A stretch of DNA of 64,000 nucleotides. It comes from Paenibacillus phoenicis. Its GTDB lineage: Bacteria > Bacillota > Bacilli > Paenibacillales > Paenibacillaceae. Both the position numbers and the translations under genes were made by a program. Shown here one piece after another: positions 1-8,934 of this stretch. The stretch's first letter is position 1; each line of letters starts with the position of its first letter. The notes beneath the pieces are model-generated. The model did no database searches, was not told the origin of the DNA, and saw only the letters and a list, made by a program, of their open reading frames with translations. The DNA lies in assembly GCF_034718895.1 (NCBI RefSeq), contig NZ_JAYERP010000001.1, forward strand, positions 1,240,001 to 1,304,000, given 5' to 3'.

Positions 1-1
1 C

Positions 2-1210
2 CTCTACTTGGGATGTGAGGTCCAGGACATTCCACGGGTATATGGCGAGAAATTGCAGCAACCGATTGAACCGGTGGTCGTAGACCGCACTGCTGCCAAA
101 GTGAAGGAAAACGTGATTGAAGAAGCAGACGTTGACCTGTCCAAGCTGCCGATTCCCGTGCACAACGAGATGGATGGCGGGCCATACTTGTCGGCAGGTG
201 TGATGATTATCCGCGACCCGGATTCCGGGCTGATTAATGCTGGGATCTATCGTCACCAAATCTTCAACGAACGCGACATGGGCGTGTGGTTCCTTGGTGC
301 GCACCACGGCGGATTGATTTATAAAAAGTACAAAAAACAAGGCAAGCCGGCTCCGATTGCGATCGCACTAGGTCACCATCCCGGCTTTATCATGGGAGCG
401 GTTTCCCGGGTTCAAGGGATCGGTGGCGAATATGAAGCGGCTGGCGCGTTAATGGGCGAACCCTTGGAGCTGGTGCAAGCGGACACGTCCGATCTGCTCG
501 TCCCGGCGCATGCCGAGATCATTCTGGAAGGCGAGATTTTGCCGGATAACGATCACAGCGAGGGGCCGTTCGGCGAATGGCCGGGCCATTATCTCGGCGG
601 AGGTTCGGTACCTACGATCCGCATCAAACGCATTACATACCGGAATCATGCGATCTTCCAAGATATCGTCGCTTCCGGTCGAGAGCATTTGGTTGTGGGC
701 GGAGTGCCGCGTTCCGGCAGCATTTATCATACAGTGAAGAAAATCGTACCGGGTCTCAAGACGGTAAACGTTCCTTTCTACGCCCGGATGAACTGTTATT
801 TGTCGATTCAGAAGGAAAAGGATGCGGACGTAAAAAAAGCGGCTTTTGCAGCGCTTAACACCGAGCCGGAGAATTTGCGTCATATCGTCGTCGTGGACGA
901 GGACATCGACGTGTTTAACGGGGAAGAGGTCGCTTGGGCGATTGGCACGCGGTTTGATGCGGAGCGCGATTTGCTGGTCATCCCGCGTTGGAACGGTCCC
1001 GGCGGTTTGCTTCCGACGAACTGGGAGTACAACGCCGAAGGCAAGAATACGCCGCGTATGTCCAGCGCCGTGATTGTAGACGCCACCAAACCTGCGCCGC
1101 CTGTGGTCTTTCCGAAACGGGCCGTGGTTCCGAAGGAGCAGGTGGAACTGGCCGATCTGGCTTCGCTGCGCAAACTGTCCGCAGAAGAGAAAAACAACTG
1201 GCAAATCTAA
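2..1210 (+). CDS. UbiD-family decarboxylase (5' partial)
   Basis: Probable prenylated-FMN-dependent (de)carboxylase of the UbiD family, acting on an aromatic or alpha,beta-unsaturated carboxylate in the cytoplasm. The open frame runs off the left window edge, so the N-terminus is missing; about 403 residues remain of a family that is usually 450-500. Visible family features are the GAHHGG and GHHPGF segments and the conserved acidic stretch SEGPFGEWPGHY, equivalent to the UbiD region that holds the catalytic glutamates. It leads a tightly spaced plus-strand operon containing a molybdenum hydroxylase and a second decarboxylase-family protein, which suggests it decarboxylates a pathway intermediate rather than a ubiquinone precursor. 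The partner flavin prenyltransferase (UbiX) is not in the window. Family call is firm; the substrate is unknown. Confidence 0.88.
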   Translation, partial: LYLGCEVQDIPRVYGEKLQQPIEPVVVDRTAAKVKENVIEEADVDLSKLPIPVHNEMDGGPYLSAGVMIIRDPDSGLINAGIYRHQIFNERDMGVWFLGAHHGGLIYKKYKKQGKPAPIAIALGHHPGFIMGAVSRVQGIGGEYEAAGALMGEPLELVQADTSDLLVPAHAEIILEGEILPDNDHSEGPFGEWPGHYLGGGSVPTIRIKRITYRNHAIFQDIVASGREHLVVGGVPRSGSIYHTVKKIVPGLKTVNVPFYARMNCYLSIQKEKDADVKKAAFAALNTEPENLRHIVVVDEDIDVFNGEEVAWAIGTRFDAERDLLVIPRWNGPGGLLPTNWEYNAEGKNTPRMSSAVIVDATKPAPPVVFPKRAVVPKEQVELADLASLRKLSAEEKNNWQI

Positions 1211-1341
1211 AGCATGTAGCCTCAACCGGCAGAAAACGGAGGAATTGGCTTCCGTTGTTCATTCTGCCGTTTGAGGCTGGCGTGTTTCATAGTTAATGTC
1301 ATGAATTAATCCTATTAATGAATTGCGAGAGGAGCATCAGC

Positions 1342-2124
1342 ATGAATAACGTAGTGGATTTGAACTGTGATATGGGCGAGAGCTTTGGCGCTTATAAGCT
1401 GGGCAGAGACAACGAGGTGTTGAAATTCGTCACCTCCGCGAACATCGCTTGCGGTTTCCATGCCGGCGACCCGGCGACGATGCGCCAGACCGTGAAGCTG
1501 GCATTGGATCATGGAGTGGCTTTAGGAGCACATCCTGGGCTGCAGGATTTGGTTGGATTTGGCCGTCGCGATATGGACCTGTCTCCGCAAGAGGCTTATG
1601 ACATCGTGGTGTATCAGATTGGTGCGCTGTGGGGATTTGTACGCGCGCAAGGGGCCAAGCTGCAGCATGTCAAAGCCCATGGTTCCTTGTATAACATGGC
1701 GGCACGGAACGCCGGTTTGGCGGAGGCGATCGCCGAAGCAGTATATAAGGTAGATCCGGAGTTGATTCTGTTTGGTCTTGCTGGCAGCGAGTTGATCAAA
1801 GCCGGGAAAAAAGCCGGGTTGCGCACAGCGAGCGAAGTATTCTCCGACCGGACTTACCAATCCGACGGTTCGCTCACCTCGCGCCGTTTGCCGGACGCTC
1901 TGATTACGGATGAGGAGCAATCGGTGAAACAGGTCATTCGGATGGTTGCCGAAGGCAAAGTGATGTCGCAGCAGAACGTCGATGTGGACATCCAAGCGGA
2001 TACGATTTGTATTCATGGTGACGGCATTCATGCGGTCGAATTCGCTGGTAAAATCCGCAGTTCATTAACCGCCGCAGGGATTACGGTTCAATCGGTAGGG
2101 ATCACGCTGGGGCAACAAGCGTAA
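1342..2124 (+). CDS. PxpA / LamB-YcsF family protein (5-oxoprolinase subunit A-like)
   Basis: A 260-residue protein of the LamB/YcsF family. Well-studied members (PxpA) work with PxpB and PxpC to open 5-oxoproline using ATP. Family signatures visible are [11 protein letters not shown] at residues 6-16, [11 protein letters not shown] near residue 35, GAHPGLQD and KAHGSLYN. The start at 1342 is chosen because GAGAGGAG sits just upstream; an earlier in-frame ATG at 1318 would place this site inside the gene. No PxpB or PxpC gene is adjacent, so here the protein may act with partners encoded elsewhere or open a different lactam or cyclic amide made by the pathway. It lies between the UbiD gene and a flavoprotein gene in the same direction. 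Confidence 0.88.
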   Translation: MNNVVDLNCDMGESFGAYKLGRDNEVLKFVTSANIACGFHAGDPATMRQTVKLALDHGVALGAHPGLQDLVGFGRRDMDLSPQEAYDIVVYQIGALWGFVRAQGAKLQHVKAHGSLYNMAARNAGLAEAIAEAVYKVDPELILFGLAGSELIKAGKKAGLRTASEVFSDRTYQSDGSLTSRRLPDALITDEEQSVKQVIRMVAEGKVMSQQNVDVDIQADTICIHGDGIHAVEFAGKIRSSLTAAGITVQSVGITLGQQA

Positions 2125-2147
2125 GCGCAGAAGGAGGGGACAACAGG

Positions 2148-3848
2148 ATGGAACCATTGCATTTGCAGACGGATGTGTTGGTTGTCGGCTCCGGCGCCGC
2201 CGGGTTGATGGCGGCCCGAGCGGCGGCCGATGAAGGCGCCCGCGTGATTTTGACCGACAAGAGCTTAATCAGCCGGGGCGGAGCGACGATTTTGGCGCAG
2301 ATGACCGTGGCCGTGGCTTTGGGCGAAGCGGAAGAGGATAGCACGGAAATTCATTTTGAGGACACGATGAAGGGAAGCCGGGGCTTGGCCGATCCGAACA
2401 TCGTCCGCGCCGTTGTTGAACGGGGACCTGAAGTAATCCTCGAAGCGGAAGGTTATGGCGTTAAGTGGGCCCGAACGCCGGATGGCAAGCGTTCGCAGAC
2501 GTTTGCTCCGGGGCATTCCAAAGCCCGCTGCGTCTACGTGGACATTTTGAATACGGGCGGTGCTACGGCAGCCGGTTTAAAGAAGGCGATATGGAAGGAC
2601 GAGAAGATCCAGCGGCTCAAAAACGTGATGATCACGAAAGTTGTCGTCGAAAATGGGCGGGCCGTTGGTGCAATCGGCTTTGAGATGGAGGAGTACCGTC
2701 CGATTAGTATCGCCGCTTCATCGGTCATTTTGGCCACGGGCGGATTAACGGAGGTCTTTGAGCGTAACAGTGCGTCGGCGAACATGACCGGCGACGGATT
2801 CGTACTGGCGGCCGAGGCGGGCGCCGAGGTGCGCGATATGGAAATGGTGCAGTTCTTCCCGATCGCCCACCTGTTTCCGCCGCTCGTTGGCATCGATCCG
2901 ATCATGTGGGATCCGTTCCGCTATAAGCTGGGCGGCCGTCTGCTGAACGGTTTAAAAGAAGAATTTATGGATAAATACAACGGGGAAGTTGCCGGAAAAT
3001 ACACGGCTGCGCGTGACCAAACGACGCTGGCGATTTTCCGCGAGGTGGAGGCTGGCCGCGGCACGCCGCACGGCGGGGCGTATCTTGACTTCACGATGGT
3101 GCCGGAGGACAAGCTGAAGGAAGCGTTTGGTCCGGTCATCGATATTTTGCGGAATCAAGGCGTTGATTTGACCAAAGATATGGTGGAAGTGGCGCCGATG
3201 GCGCACTTTATGCTTGGCGGCGTACGCGTGGACGAAGCGATGCGCACGCGGGTGCCAGGGCTGCTGGCATCGGGCGAGCTGATTTATGGCATGCATGGCG
3301 CTAACCGCTTATCTGGCAATGCCATCACTGAAGCGCTGGTCACCGGCCGTATCGCCGGCGAAACCGCGGCACGGGAGAAAAGCGATGCGCTGGATGAAGC
3401 TGCTGTACGTCAAGCGTTTGAGCGGGAGATGGAGCGGCTCACGCAATTTTGGCACCCTGTCCCGGTTGAACGGGATACCGCATCGCTCCAAGCGTTTAAA
3501 CGCAAGCTGCAGAAGGTGATGTGGAAGGGAGCCGGACCGCTTCGTACGGAAAGCGGCTTGAAGGAAGCGTTGACGGAGCTGCAGGCACTGCGCAGCGAGC
3601 TGGACAGCATCTCGCTGGCGAAGCCGGGCAAGTTTGCGCTGTCCCTGTTCGAGAAGCTGGAAGCCGCCAACATGCTGAAGGTCAGCGAAGCGATTGTGCT
3701 GGGCGCACTGGAACGCAAGGAGACGCGCGGCGCACATGTGCGGTTGGACTACGATGAAACGCTCAGCCAACCGTCCAGCTACAGCTATGTCTTGAATGAG
3801 GCAGGGGAATGGGTCGTATCCGAGGTTCCGCTGCCGGCGGGCAGCTAA
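2148..3848 (+). CDS. FAD-dependent fumarate reductase/succinate dehydrogenase-type flavoprotein
   Basis: A 566-residue flavoprotein of the FrdA/SdhA/NadB/AprA superfamily. It has the N-terminal dinucleotide-binding motif VVGSGAAGL (residues 12-20), a mid-protein HFMLGGV segment near residue 352 and GMHGANRLSGN near residue 380, as in the fumarate reductase family. The serine-histidine motif that carries covalent FAD in true SdhA/FrdA is replaced by SRGGAT, so the FAD is probably not covalently bound. RBS AAGGAGGGG precedes the ATG by about 8 bases. The next gene encodes a small 2Fe-2S protein, so the two probably form an electron-transfer pair that oxidises or reduces an unsaturated acid. No membrane anchor gene is present. 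It could also be annotated as an adenylylsulfate-reductase- or L-aspartate-oxidase-like protein. Confidence 0.85.
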   Translation: MEPLHLQTDVLVVGSGAAGLMAARAAADEGARVILTDKSLISRGGATILAQMTVAVALGEAEEDSTEIHFEDTMKGSRGLADPNIVRAVVERGPEVILEAEGYGVKWARTPDGKRSQTFAPGHSKARCVYVDILNTGGATAAGLKKAIWKDEKIQRLKNVMITKVVVENGRAVGAIGFEMEEYRPISIAASSVILATGGLTEVFERNSASANMTGDGFVLAAEAGAEVRDMEMVQFFPIAHLFPPLVGIDPIMWDPFRYKLGGRLLNGLKEEFMDKYNGEVAGKYTAARDQTTLAIFREVEAGRGTPHGGAYLDFTMVPEDKLKEAFGPVIDILRNQGVDLTKDMVEVAPMAHFMLGGVRVDEAMRTRVPGLLASGELIYGMHGANRLSGNAITEALVTGRIAGETAAREKSDALDEAAVRQAFEREMERLTQFWHPVPVERDTASLQAFKRKLQKVMWKGAGPLRTESGLKEALTELQALRSELDSISLAKPGKFALSLFEKLEAANMLKVSEAIVLGALERKETRGAHVRLDYDETLSQPSSYSYVLNEAGEWVVSEVPLPAGS

Positions 3849-3911
3849 CGGAGACGGATGAGATCAAGCGAGCCGGCAAGACGGTTCCGAATGAAGGGAG
3901 AAAAAGGAACA

Positions 3912-4223
3912 ATGGCAACAGTGACTTTAAACGTAGTTCGCGGTGATGCGGAAAGCGGCGCTTCCTTGGAGAAATACGAAGTTCCGTTCCGGGACGGGAT
4001 GAGCCTGCTGGATGCGATCTTTTGGATTCGGGAGCATGTAGACCCGTCCTTTTCGGTACGGTATTCCTGCCGTTCCGCCAACGCCTGCAAAGAATGCTCG
4101 GCGTTTGTGGACGGCAAACCTGGCTACTTGTGCAGCATCCGTGCCGTTCCAGGCAGTGAGGTTAAGATCGAACCGCTGACCGGCCGTCCGTGGATCAAGG
4201 ATTTGGCGACAGCGCTGGAGTAG
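3912..4223 (+). CDS. Small 2Fe-2S ferredoxin-like protein (SdhB N-terminal-domain type)
   Basis: A 103-residue protein resembling only the N-terminal plant-ferredoxin domain of SdhB/FrdB. The cluster cysteines lie in a C-x5-C-x2-C-x11-C pattern (CRSANACKEC, then C after GKPGYL). The C-terminal 3Fe-4S/4Fe-4S half found in true SdhB is absent. The chosen start, ATG at 3912, follows GAAGGGAG and AAAGGA; earlier in-frame ATGs at 3858 and 3891 are possible. It follows the flavoprotein gene by 63 bases and most likely passes electrons to or from it. Family assignment is by cysteine pattern; the redox partner is inferred from position. Confidence 0.78.
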   Translation: MATVTLNVVRGDAESGASLEKYEVPFRDGMSLLDAIFWIREHVDPSFSVRYSCRSANACKECSAFVDGKPGYLCSIRAVPGSEVKIEPLTGRPWIKDLATALE

Positions 4224-4257
4224 ACATGACCATTATTCACATGAAGGAGGGGCAATT

Positions 4258-5106
4258 ATGGCCTGGTTACAGCCCCGCAGTTTAGACGAAGCGCTTGAGC
4301 TGCTTCGGGAGCGGAACCCCCGCATCGTGTGCGGGGGAACCGATTTGTTCGTGAACGCGCAGCGCAAATCGTACGAGTCGGAGCATACCGACTGGCTCGA
4401 CATCCGGCGCGTGCCGGAGCTGCAAGCGACCCGCCGAACCGAGGCGGGTCTCGAAATCGGCGCCGCGGTGACGGCCGCCGAAATTTGGGGCAGCGACACG
4501 TTTCGCGTCGTGCCCGCGCTGCAACAAGCCGCCCGTATCGTCGGCGGCTGGCAGATCCAAAACCGCGCATCGCTTGGCGGCAATGTGGCGAACGCCTCCC
4601 CGGCAGCCGATATGGTCGTTCCGCTCGTCGCTTACCGAGCGGAAGTCCGGCTTGCCGGGGCGGACGGCACCCGCTGCGTGCCGATCGCGGACTTCATCAC
4701 CGGGCCGAAGGCGACCCAGCTTCGCGAACGCGAGCTGATCGCGTCGCTGTTCATCCCGGCCCGGGTGCTCGAGGTGCCGCAGGTGTTTCTGCGGCACGAT
4801 CAGCGCGCGGCCACCGACATCTCGATCGTCTCCGTCGCCTTGCTGTTGCAAGGCAAGGGCAGCGAGATCGAGTGGGGGACTGCCGCGATTGGCGCGGCCG
4901 CGCCCAAGCCTTTCACGCTGAGCGCGGAGGAAGAGCAGCGCTGGAGCGGGGAACTTACTGCCGCTAAGCTGGACGAGCTCAGCGCGTTATACGTTCAGCA
5001 TAGCTCGCCGATCACGGATGTGCGCGCCAGCGCGGAGTATCGCCGCGCCTTAGTCGGGACTTATATCAAGCGGGCCGCGAACGCTTTGCTCGCAAACGGC
5101 CTGTAA
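4258..5106 (+). CDS. Molybdenum hydroxylase FAD subunit (CoxM/XdhB-type)
   Basis: A 282-residue FAD-binding medium subunit of a xanthine dehydrogenase/CO dehydrogenase-family enzyme. FAD-contacting motifs are CGGTDLFV (residues 25-32) and ASLGGNVANASPAAD (around 104-118), as expected for the family, and the length is usual. AAGGAGGGG lies 8 bases before the ATG. Together with the 2Fe-2S subunit at 6118 and the Mo subunit at 6612 it forms a heterotrimer that hydroxylates an aromatic or heteroaromatic ring carbon with water as oxygen source. The subunit genes are separated by a decarboxylase-family gene, an unusual order. GC is especially high inside this gene. Confidence 0.93.
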   Translation: MAWLQPRSLDEALELLRERNPRIVCGGTDLFVNAQRKSYESEHTDWLDIRRVPELQATRRTEAGLEIGAAVTAAEIWGSDTFRVVPALQQAARIVGGWQIQNRASLGGNVANASPAADMVVPLVAYRAEVRLAGADGTRCVPIADFITGPKATQLRERELIASLFIPARVLEVPQVFLRHDQRAATDISIVSVALLLQGKGSEIEWGTAAIGAAAPKPFTLSAEEEQRWSGELTAAKLDELSALYVQHSSPITDVRASAEYRRALVGTYIKRAANALLANGL

Positions 5107-5127
5107 CGAGGGGAAAGGAGCATCACC

Positions 5128-6087
5128 ATGGCAGGGACAACCTTAAAGATCGCGATGTCAGAGAGCGATCGCACCTTAAAGTTGCTCAGCGGCGCCAAAC
5201 CGCTGCCGGGCTTTGCGCTCGACGTGCAGCGGGAGTCGATCGAGGAGATTTTTGTTAAACAAATTTCGCAGGCGTCGTATGACGTATCCGAGCTTTCGTT
5301 GGCCTCCTACCTGATTGCCAAAGGCGGAGGAGATACGCGGTTAACGGCAATACCGGTATTTCTGTCCCGGTCATTCCGGCATAATGCGATTTATGTCCGC
5401 TCGGACAGTCCGTATACTCACCCTTCTGAACTCAAAGGCAAGCGGTTCGGATTTCCCGAGTTTCAAATGACGGCGGCCGTATGGGTCCGGGGCATGTTCC
5501 GGCATGAATGGGGGATCGCCACCGATGAGATGGAATGGTATACGTTCCGTCCAGAGCGGGTGCCGGTGGAGACGCCGGCAAAGCTGGTGGAAGGCGATAT
5601 TTTTGAAGCGCTGGCTGAAGGCAAAGTGGATGCGATCATGACGGCTCGGCGCCCGCCGGCCAAGTTGTTCCCCGCTTCGGGCGAAGGCGGCGTGCTGCGC
5701 CGGTTAATCCCGGACGTCTGGAACGTCGAGCGGAAGTATTACCAGCGTACGGGGATTTTCCCGATTATGCACTTGGTTTCGCTGAAGGCGGAGACCGTTC
5801 AGCAATTTCCGGAACTGCCGAAGCAGTTGTACGAGCTGATGCGGGAGATCAAAGATGAAGGGATCACCGAGCTGCTGGAGACGATTCGCAACGCAACCTC
5901 CAATCCGTTTGTCTGGGAATCGGCTGAACAATCGGCCAAGCTGATGAACGGGGATATGTGGCCTTATGGCGTTGCTGCGAACTGGCCGCAGATCGAGACG
6001 TTTATTTCCTATCTTCAGGAGGACGGCTTGCTGGATCGCAGCTTCACGCCGCAGGAAGTGTTCCATTCCTCCGTCCAAGACACATAA
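5128..6087 (+). CDS. 4,5-dihydroxyphthalate decarboxylase family protein
   Basis: A 319-residue protein with the hallmarks of the 4,5-dihydroxyphthalate decarboxylase family, whose fold resembles periplasmic binding proteins: DVSELSLASYL near residue 52, IPVFLSRSFRHNAIYV near 72, KGKRFGFPEFQMTAAVW near 105, and GIFPIMHLV. There is no signal peptide, so it is cytoplasmic. RBS GGGGAAAGGAG precedes the ATG. Its position between the FAD and 2Fe-2S subunit genes of a ring hydroxylase suggests that it removes a carboxyl group from the hydroxylated aromatic product. The alternative, that it merely binds a substrate, cannot be excluded because few family members have been tested. Confidence 0.82.
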   Translation: MAGTTLKIAMSESDRTLKLLSGAKPLPGFALDVQRESIEEIFVKQISQASYDVSELSLASYLIAKGGGDTRLTAIPVFLSRSFRHNAIYVRSDSPYTHPSELKGKRFGFPEFQMTAAVWVRGMFRHEWGIATDEMEWYTFRPERVPVETPAKLVEGDIFEALAEGKVDAIMTARRPPAKLFPASGEGGVLRRLIPDVWNVERKYYQRTGIFPIMHLVSLKAETVQQFPELPKQLYELMREIKDEGITELLETIRNATSNPFVWESAEQSAKLMNGDMWPYGVAANWPQIETFISYLQEDGLLDRSFTPQEVFHSSVQDT

Positions 6088-6117
6088 GCATTTGCAAAAG
6101 GAAGAAGGTGCTGCCTC

Positions 6118-6615
6118 ATGAACGGCGGACATAACCATAACCCTAACTCTAGTTTGACGTTAACCATTAACGGCGAGGACGTGACCTGGAACGGAGAGCC
6201 GACCGCTTCGCTGGCGGACGTGATCCGTGAAGGACAAGGCCTGACGGGGACAAAAATCGGCTGCCGCACCGGCGAATGCGGGGCTTGCACCGTGTTGCTG
6301 GACGGCCAGCCGGTCGTTTCTTGCTTGGTGCCGGTGGCTTCCGCCCAAGGGCAAACGGTTGAAACGATCGAAGGCTTAGCCCGGCATCCCGAATTCCGGG
6401 AGCTAGAGCAGGCGATGCAGGAGTACGGCGGCGTACAATGCGGTTTTTGCACCCCGGGGATGATGATGTCGACTTGGGCTTGGCTGCAAAATCCAGACTT
6501 GTTCGGCGGTGACATCGGTGCGGCGCTGAAGAACAACCTGTGCCGGTGTACCGGCTATCGCGGCATCATTGAAGCGGCGGAGCACGTCCTGGCCTCGAAA
6601 GGAGCCGTGCGATGA
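6118..6615 (+). CDS. Molybdenum hydroxylase 2Fe-2S subunit (CoxS/XdhC-type small subunit)
   Basis: A 165-residue iron-sulfur subunit. The N-terminal plant-type 2Fe-2S cluster is bound by C49, C54, C57 and C69 (CRTGECGACTV...C); the second, all-helical domain carries CGFCTPGM near residue 108 and CRCTGY near 142. It shuttles electrons from the Mo centre to the FAD subunit. The stop codon overlaps the ATG of the Mo subunit gene (ATGA), indicating translational coupling. The N-terminal 12 residues (MNGGHNHNPNSS) are an extra hydrophilic extension. Assignment is firm. Confidence 0.95.
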   Translation: MNGGHNHNPNSSLTLTINGEDVTWNGEPTASLADVIREGQGLTGTKIGCRTGECGACTVLLDGQPVVSCLVPVASAQGQTVETIEGLARHPEFRELEQAMQEYGGVQCGFCTPGMMMSTWAWLQNPDLFGGDIGAALKNNLCRCTGYRGIIEAAEHVLASKGAVR

Positions 6616-8933
6616 CGAAGAACAGCCTGCAGCAACCTAGCAAATCACAAGACGCCAAGGTCATGAACCCGGCTGACCCGAACCCATCAGCTCGGCAAGG
6701 CCATCCGACGTTAAAGCAAAAGCCGTTGGATCTGAAGTCCAAGCTGGAGGGGCAAACCCGTTACCTGCACGATATGAATTTTCCCGGGCAGTTGGTTGGC
6801 GCGATTTACCGCAGCCCGCTGGCGCATGCGCGGATCAAACGGATTAACGTGGACAAAGCCCGTCAAGTGGAAGGCGTTCATGCTGTTATCACGGCAGATG
6901 ACGTGCCTAACCATAAATACGGGCCTACCAAATTCAAAGACTGGAACATTCTCGCCCGCGATCGCGTGCTCTTCATCGGCGATGAAATCGCTGCGGTTGC
7001 AGCCGAGACGAAAGAAGCAGCCGAGCAAGCATTGGCCCTGATCGAGGTGGAGCTAGAGCCTTTGGAAGGCGTGTTTGACCCCGAAGCGGCGATGGCTCCT
7101 GGAGCGCCGCAGATTCACGAGGACGTGGAGCTGAACCGTCCGATGAAGGTGGATGTCGCGCGCGGCGATGTGGAAGCAGGGAAGCGGAAGGCGGCCGTCG
7201 TGAAAGGCGGGCGTTACGTTTCGAACCGAATATATCAGGGACATTTGGAGCCGGTTGGGGCGATTGCACACTGGTCGGAGGAGGAGGGCATCACCATTTG
7301 GGCGCCTTCCCACATTCCGTACCGGGCGCGGGAAGCGTATGCTGCCGGTTTTGGCTTGCCAGAAGACAAGGTGCGGATGATCGTGCCGCCGATTGGGGGT
7401 TCTTTTGGCGCTAAATACGTCCTGAAGGTTCATGTGATCGCGGCGGCCTTGGCAATGGCGACGGGACGGCACGTGAAGATCATTTTGGATCGGTATGAAG
7501 ATATGATTACGGCCCATCCGCGTGTTCCGCTGACCTTTGACATTGAGATCGGGGCAGATGCGGAAGGGAAATTCGTGTACAAAGAGCTGACGGTATATGC
7601 CGATGCGGGTGCTCGCGTCTATTGGAGTCCCAACGTAATCGCCACCGCCTGCACCCGGCCGGACAACATCTATCATTTCCACAATGTGAAGTCGACGGGA
7701 TACCTGGTGTACACCAACAATAGTCCAACGACGTGTATGCGCGGGTTCGGCAATGCGGAGATGCTATTCGCGGTGGAAAGCGTGATTGACGAAATTGCGC
7801 TGGAGCTGGGAATGGATCCGGCCGAGCTGCGTCTCAAAAATATCGTCCACGCCGGCGACACGACGCTGCATGGATATCGTCTCGATACGTGTAATTTGGA
7901 AGCGTGCATCGAGAAGGTGAAGGAGCTGTCCGGTTGGGAGCGGAGAAACGAACTGCCGCCTTACCGGGGCCTTGGCCTTGCGGTGGCTAACCACGTCTCG
8001 GGCTTCCGCGCGATCGATCCTCGGTTTGACGGCTCAACGGCAGTCATTCGCGTCAAACCAGGCGGATTCGTTGAAGTGGAAACCGGCGAAATCGAGTTAG
8101 GTCAAGGGATGTCAATGACTTACGCCCGCATCGCCAGCCACGTGCTCGGGATTCCGGAAGACGGGATTTTGGTCAGATCCGGGGATACCGGGCGGTATCC
8201 GTTTGGCATCGGTACGTTGGCTTCCCGCAGTACGGTGATGGGCGGCAATGCGGTGCAAAAGGCGGCGGAATCGCTGGTCCGCGAAATTCAGCAATTGGCC
8301 GTTCAGGCTCTTGGCGAAGGAGCGGTATATGAGGCGGGCGTCGTGAAGCACGAGGGAAAAACGTATTCGCTTAGCGATGTCGTTGATTGGTTCCGGGCGC
8401 GTCATGCTGGCGAGGAGTTCACTGTTAAGGAAACCTATGTGCCGGATACCGAGCTGCCGGACGCCAGTTATTTCGGACATCCTTCGCCAAACTATCCGTT
8501 TGCGGCGCATGTCGCCGAGGTTGAGGTGGATCCGGACACCGGCCGGACGAAGGTTGTCGGGTATTGGGCTGTGCACGATTCGGGCACGATCATCCACGAG
8601 ACGATGGCGAAAGGTCAGGTGCTGGGCGCCGTCGCCCAAGGCATCGGCTGGGTCACGATGGAGGATTTGATCGTACAGGAAGGCAAAGTCATGAACCCTT
8701 CGATGATGGACTACCGCATGCCGGGAGCTAAAGATATGCCTGATGTTCAGGTTCATTTCGTGCAGGAAGCCGATCCGCACGGCCCGTTTGGGGCGAAGTC
8801 ACTGGGCGAAGTGGCGCTGGATCCGGTTCCGGGCGCCATTGCCAATGCGATCGCCCATGCAACGGGACGGCGCGGTTATGTGCTGCCGCTGTCGGCAGAA
8901 CGCGTGTGGAAATCGTTGCAAGACGGGAGATGA
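6612..8933 (+). CDS. Molybdenum hydroxylase large subunit (XDH/CoxL family, Mo-cofactor binding)
   Basis: A 773-residue molybdopterin-binding catalytic subunit. The segment CMRGFGNAE near residue 377 matches the xanthine dehydrogenase type (AFRGFG) and not the AYxCSFR loop of form I CO dehydrogenase, so this is a heterocycle or aldehyde hydroxylase. GAKSLGEVA near residue 728 supplies the catalytic glutamate (E733) expected beside the Mo ion. Other family segments are GQTRYLHDM, VPPIGGSFGAKY and ETGEIELGQGMS. It starts inside the stop codon of the 2Fe-2S subunit gene. Roughly the first 40 residues are a poorly conserved hydrophilic leader. The substrate cannot be predicted, but the flanking decarboxylase genes point to an aromatic carboxylate. 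Confidence 0.94.
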   Translation: MTKNSLQQPSKSQDAKVMNPADPNPSARQGHPTLKQKPLDLKSKLEGQTRYLHDMNFPGQLVGAIYRSPLAHARIKRINVDKARQVEGVHAVITADDVPNHKYGPTKFKDWNILARDRVLFIGDEIAAVAAETKEAAEQALALIEVELEPLEGVFDPEAAMAPGAPQIHEDVELNRPMKVDVARGDVEAGKRKAAVVKGGRYVSNRIYQGHLEPVGAIAHWSEEEGITIWAPSHIPYRAREAYAAGFGLPEDKVRMIVPPIGGSFGAKYVLKVHVIAAALAMATGRHVKIILDRYEDMITAHPRVPLTFDIEIGADAEGKFVYKELTVYADAGARVYWSPNVIATACTRPDNIYHFHNVKSTGYLVYTNNSPTTCMRGFGNAEMLFAVESVIDEIALELGMDPAELRLKNIVHAGDTTLHGYRLDTCNLEACIEKVKELSGWERRNELPPYRGLGLAVANHVSGFRAIDPRFDGSTAVIRVKPGGFVEVETGEIELGQGMSMTYARIASHVLGIPEDGILVRSGDTGRYPFGIGTLASRSTVMGGNAVQKAAESLVREIQQLAVQALGEGAVYEAGVVKHEGKTYSLSDVVDWFRARHAGEEFTVKETYVPDTELPDASYFGHPSPNYPFAAHVAEVEVDPDTGRTKVVGYWAVHDSGTIIHETMAKGQVLGAVAQGIGWVTMEDLIVQEGKVMNPSMMDYRMPGAKDMPDVQVHFVQEADPHGPFGAKSLGEVALDPVPGAIANAIAHATGRRGYVLPLSAERVWKSLQDGR

Positions 8934-8934
8934 C

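Noticed and set aside
449-1225. Long minus-strand frame opposite the UbiD gene
   Set aside because: It mirrors the codon pattern of the strong plus-strand gene, has no RBS and its product shows no family features.
4256-4967. Several long frames on both strands within the FAD-subunit gene
   Set aside because: High GC in this gene lowers stop frequency; products are Arg-rich shadows without homology signs.
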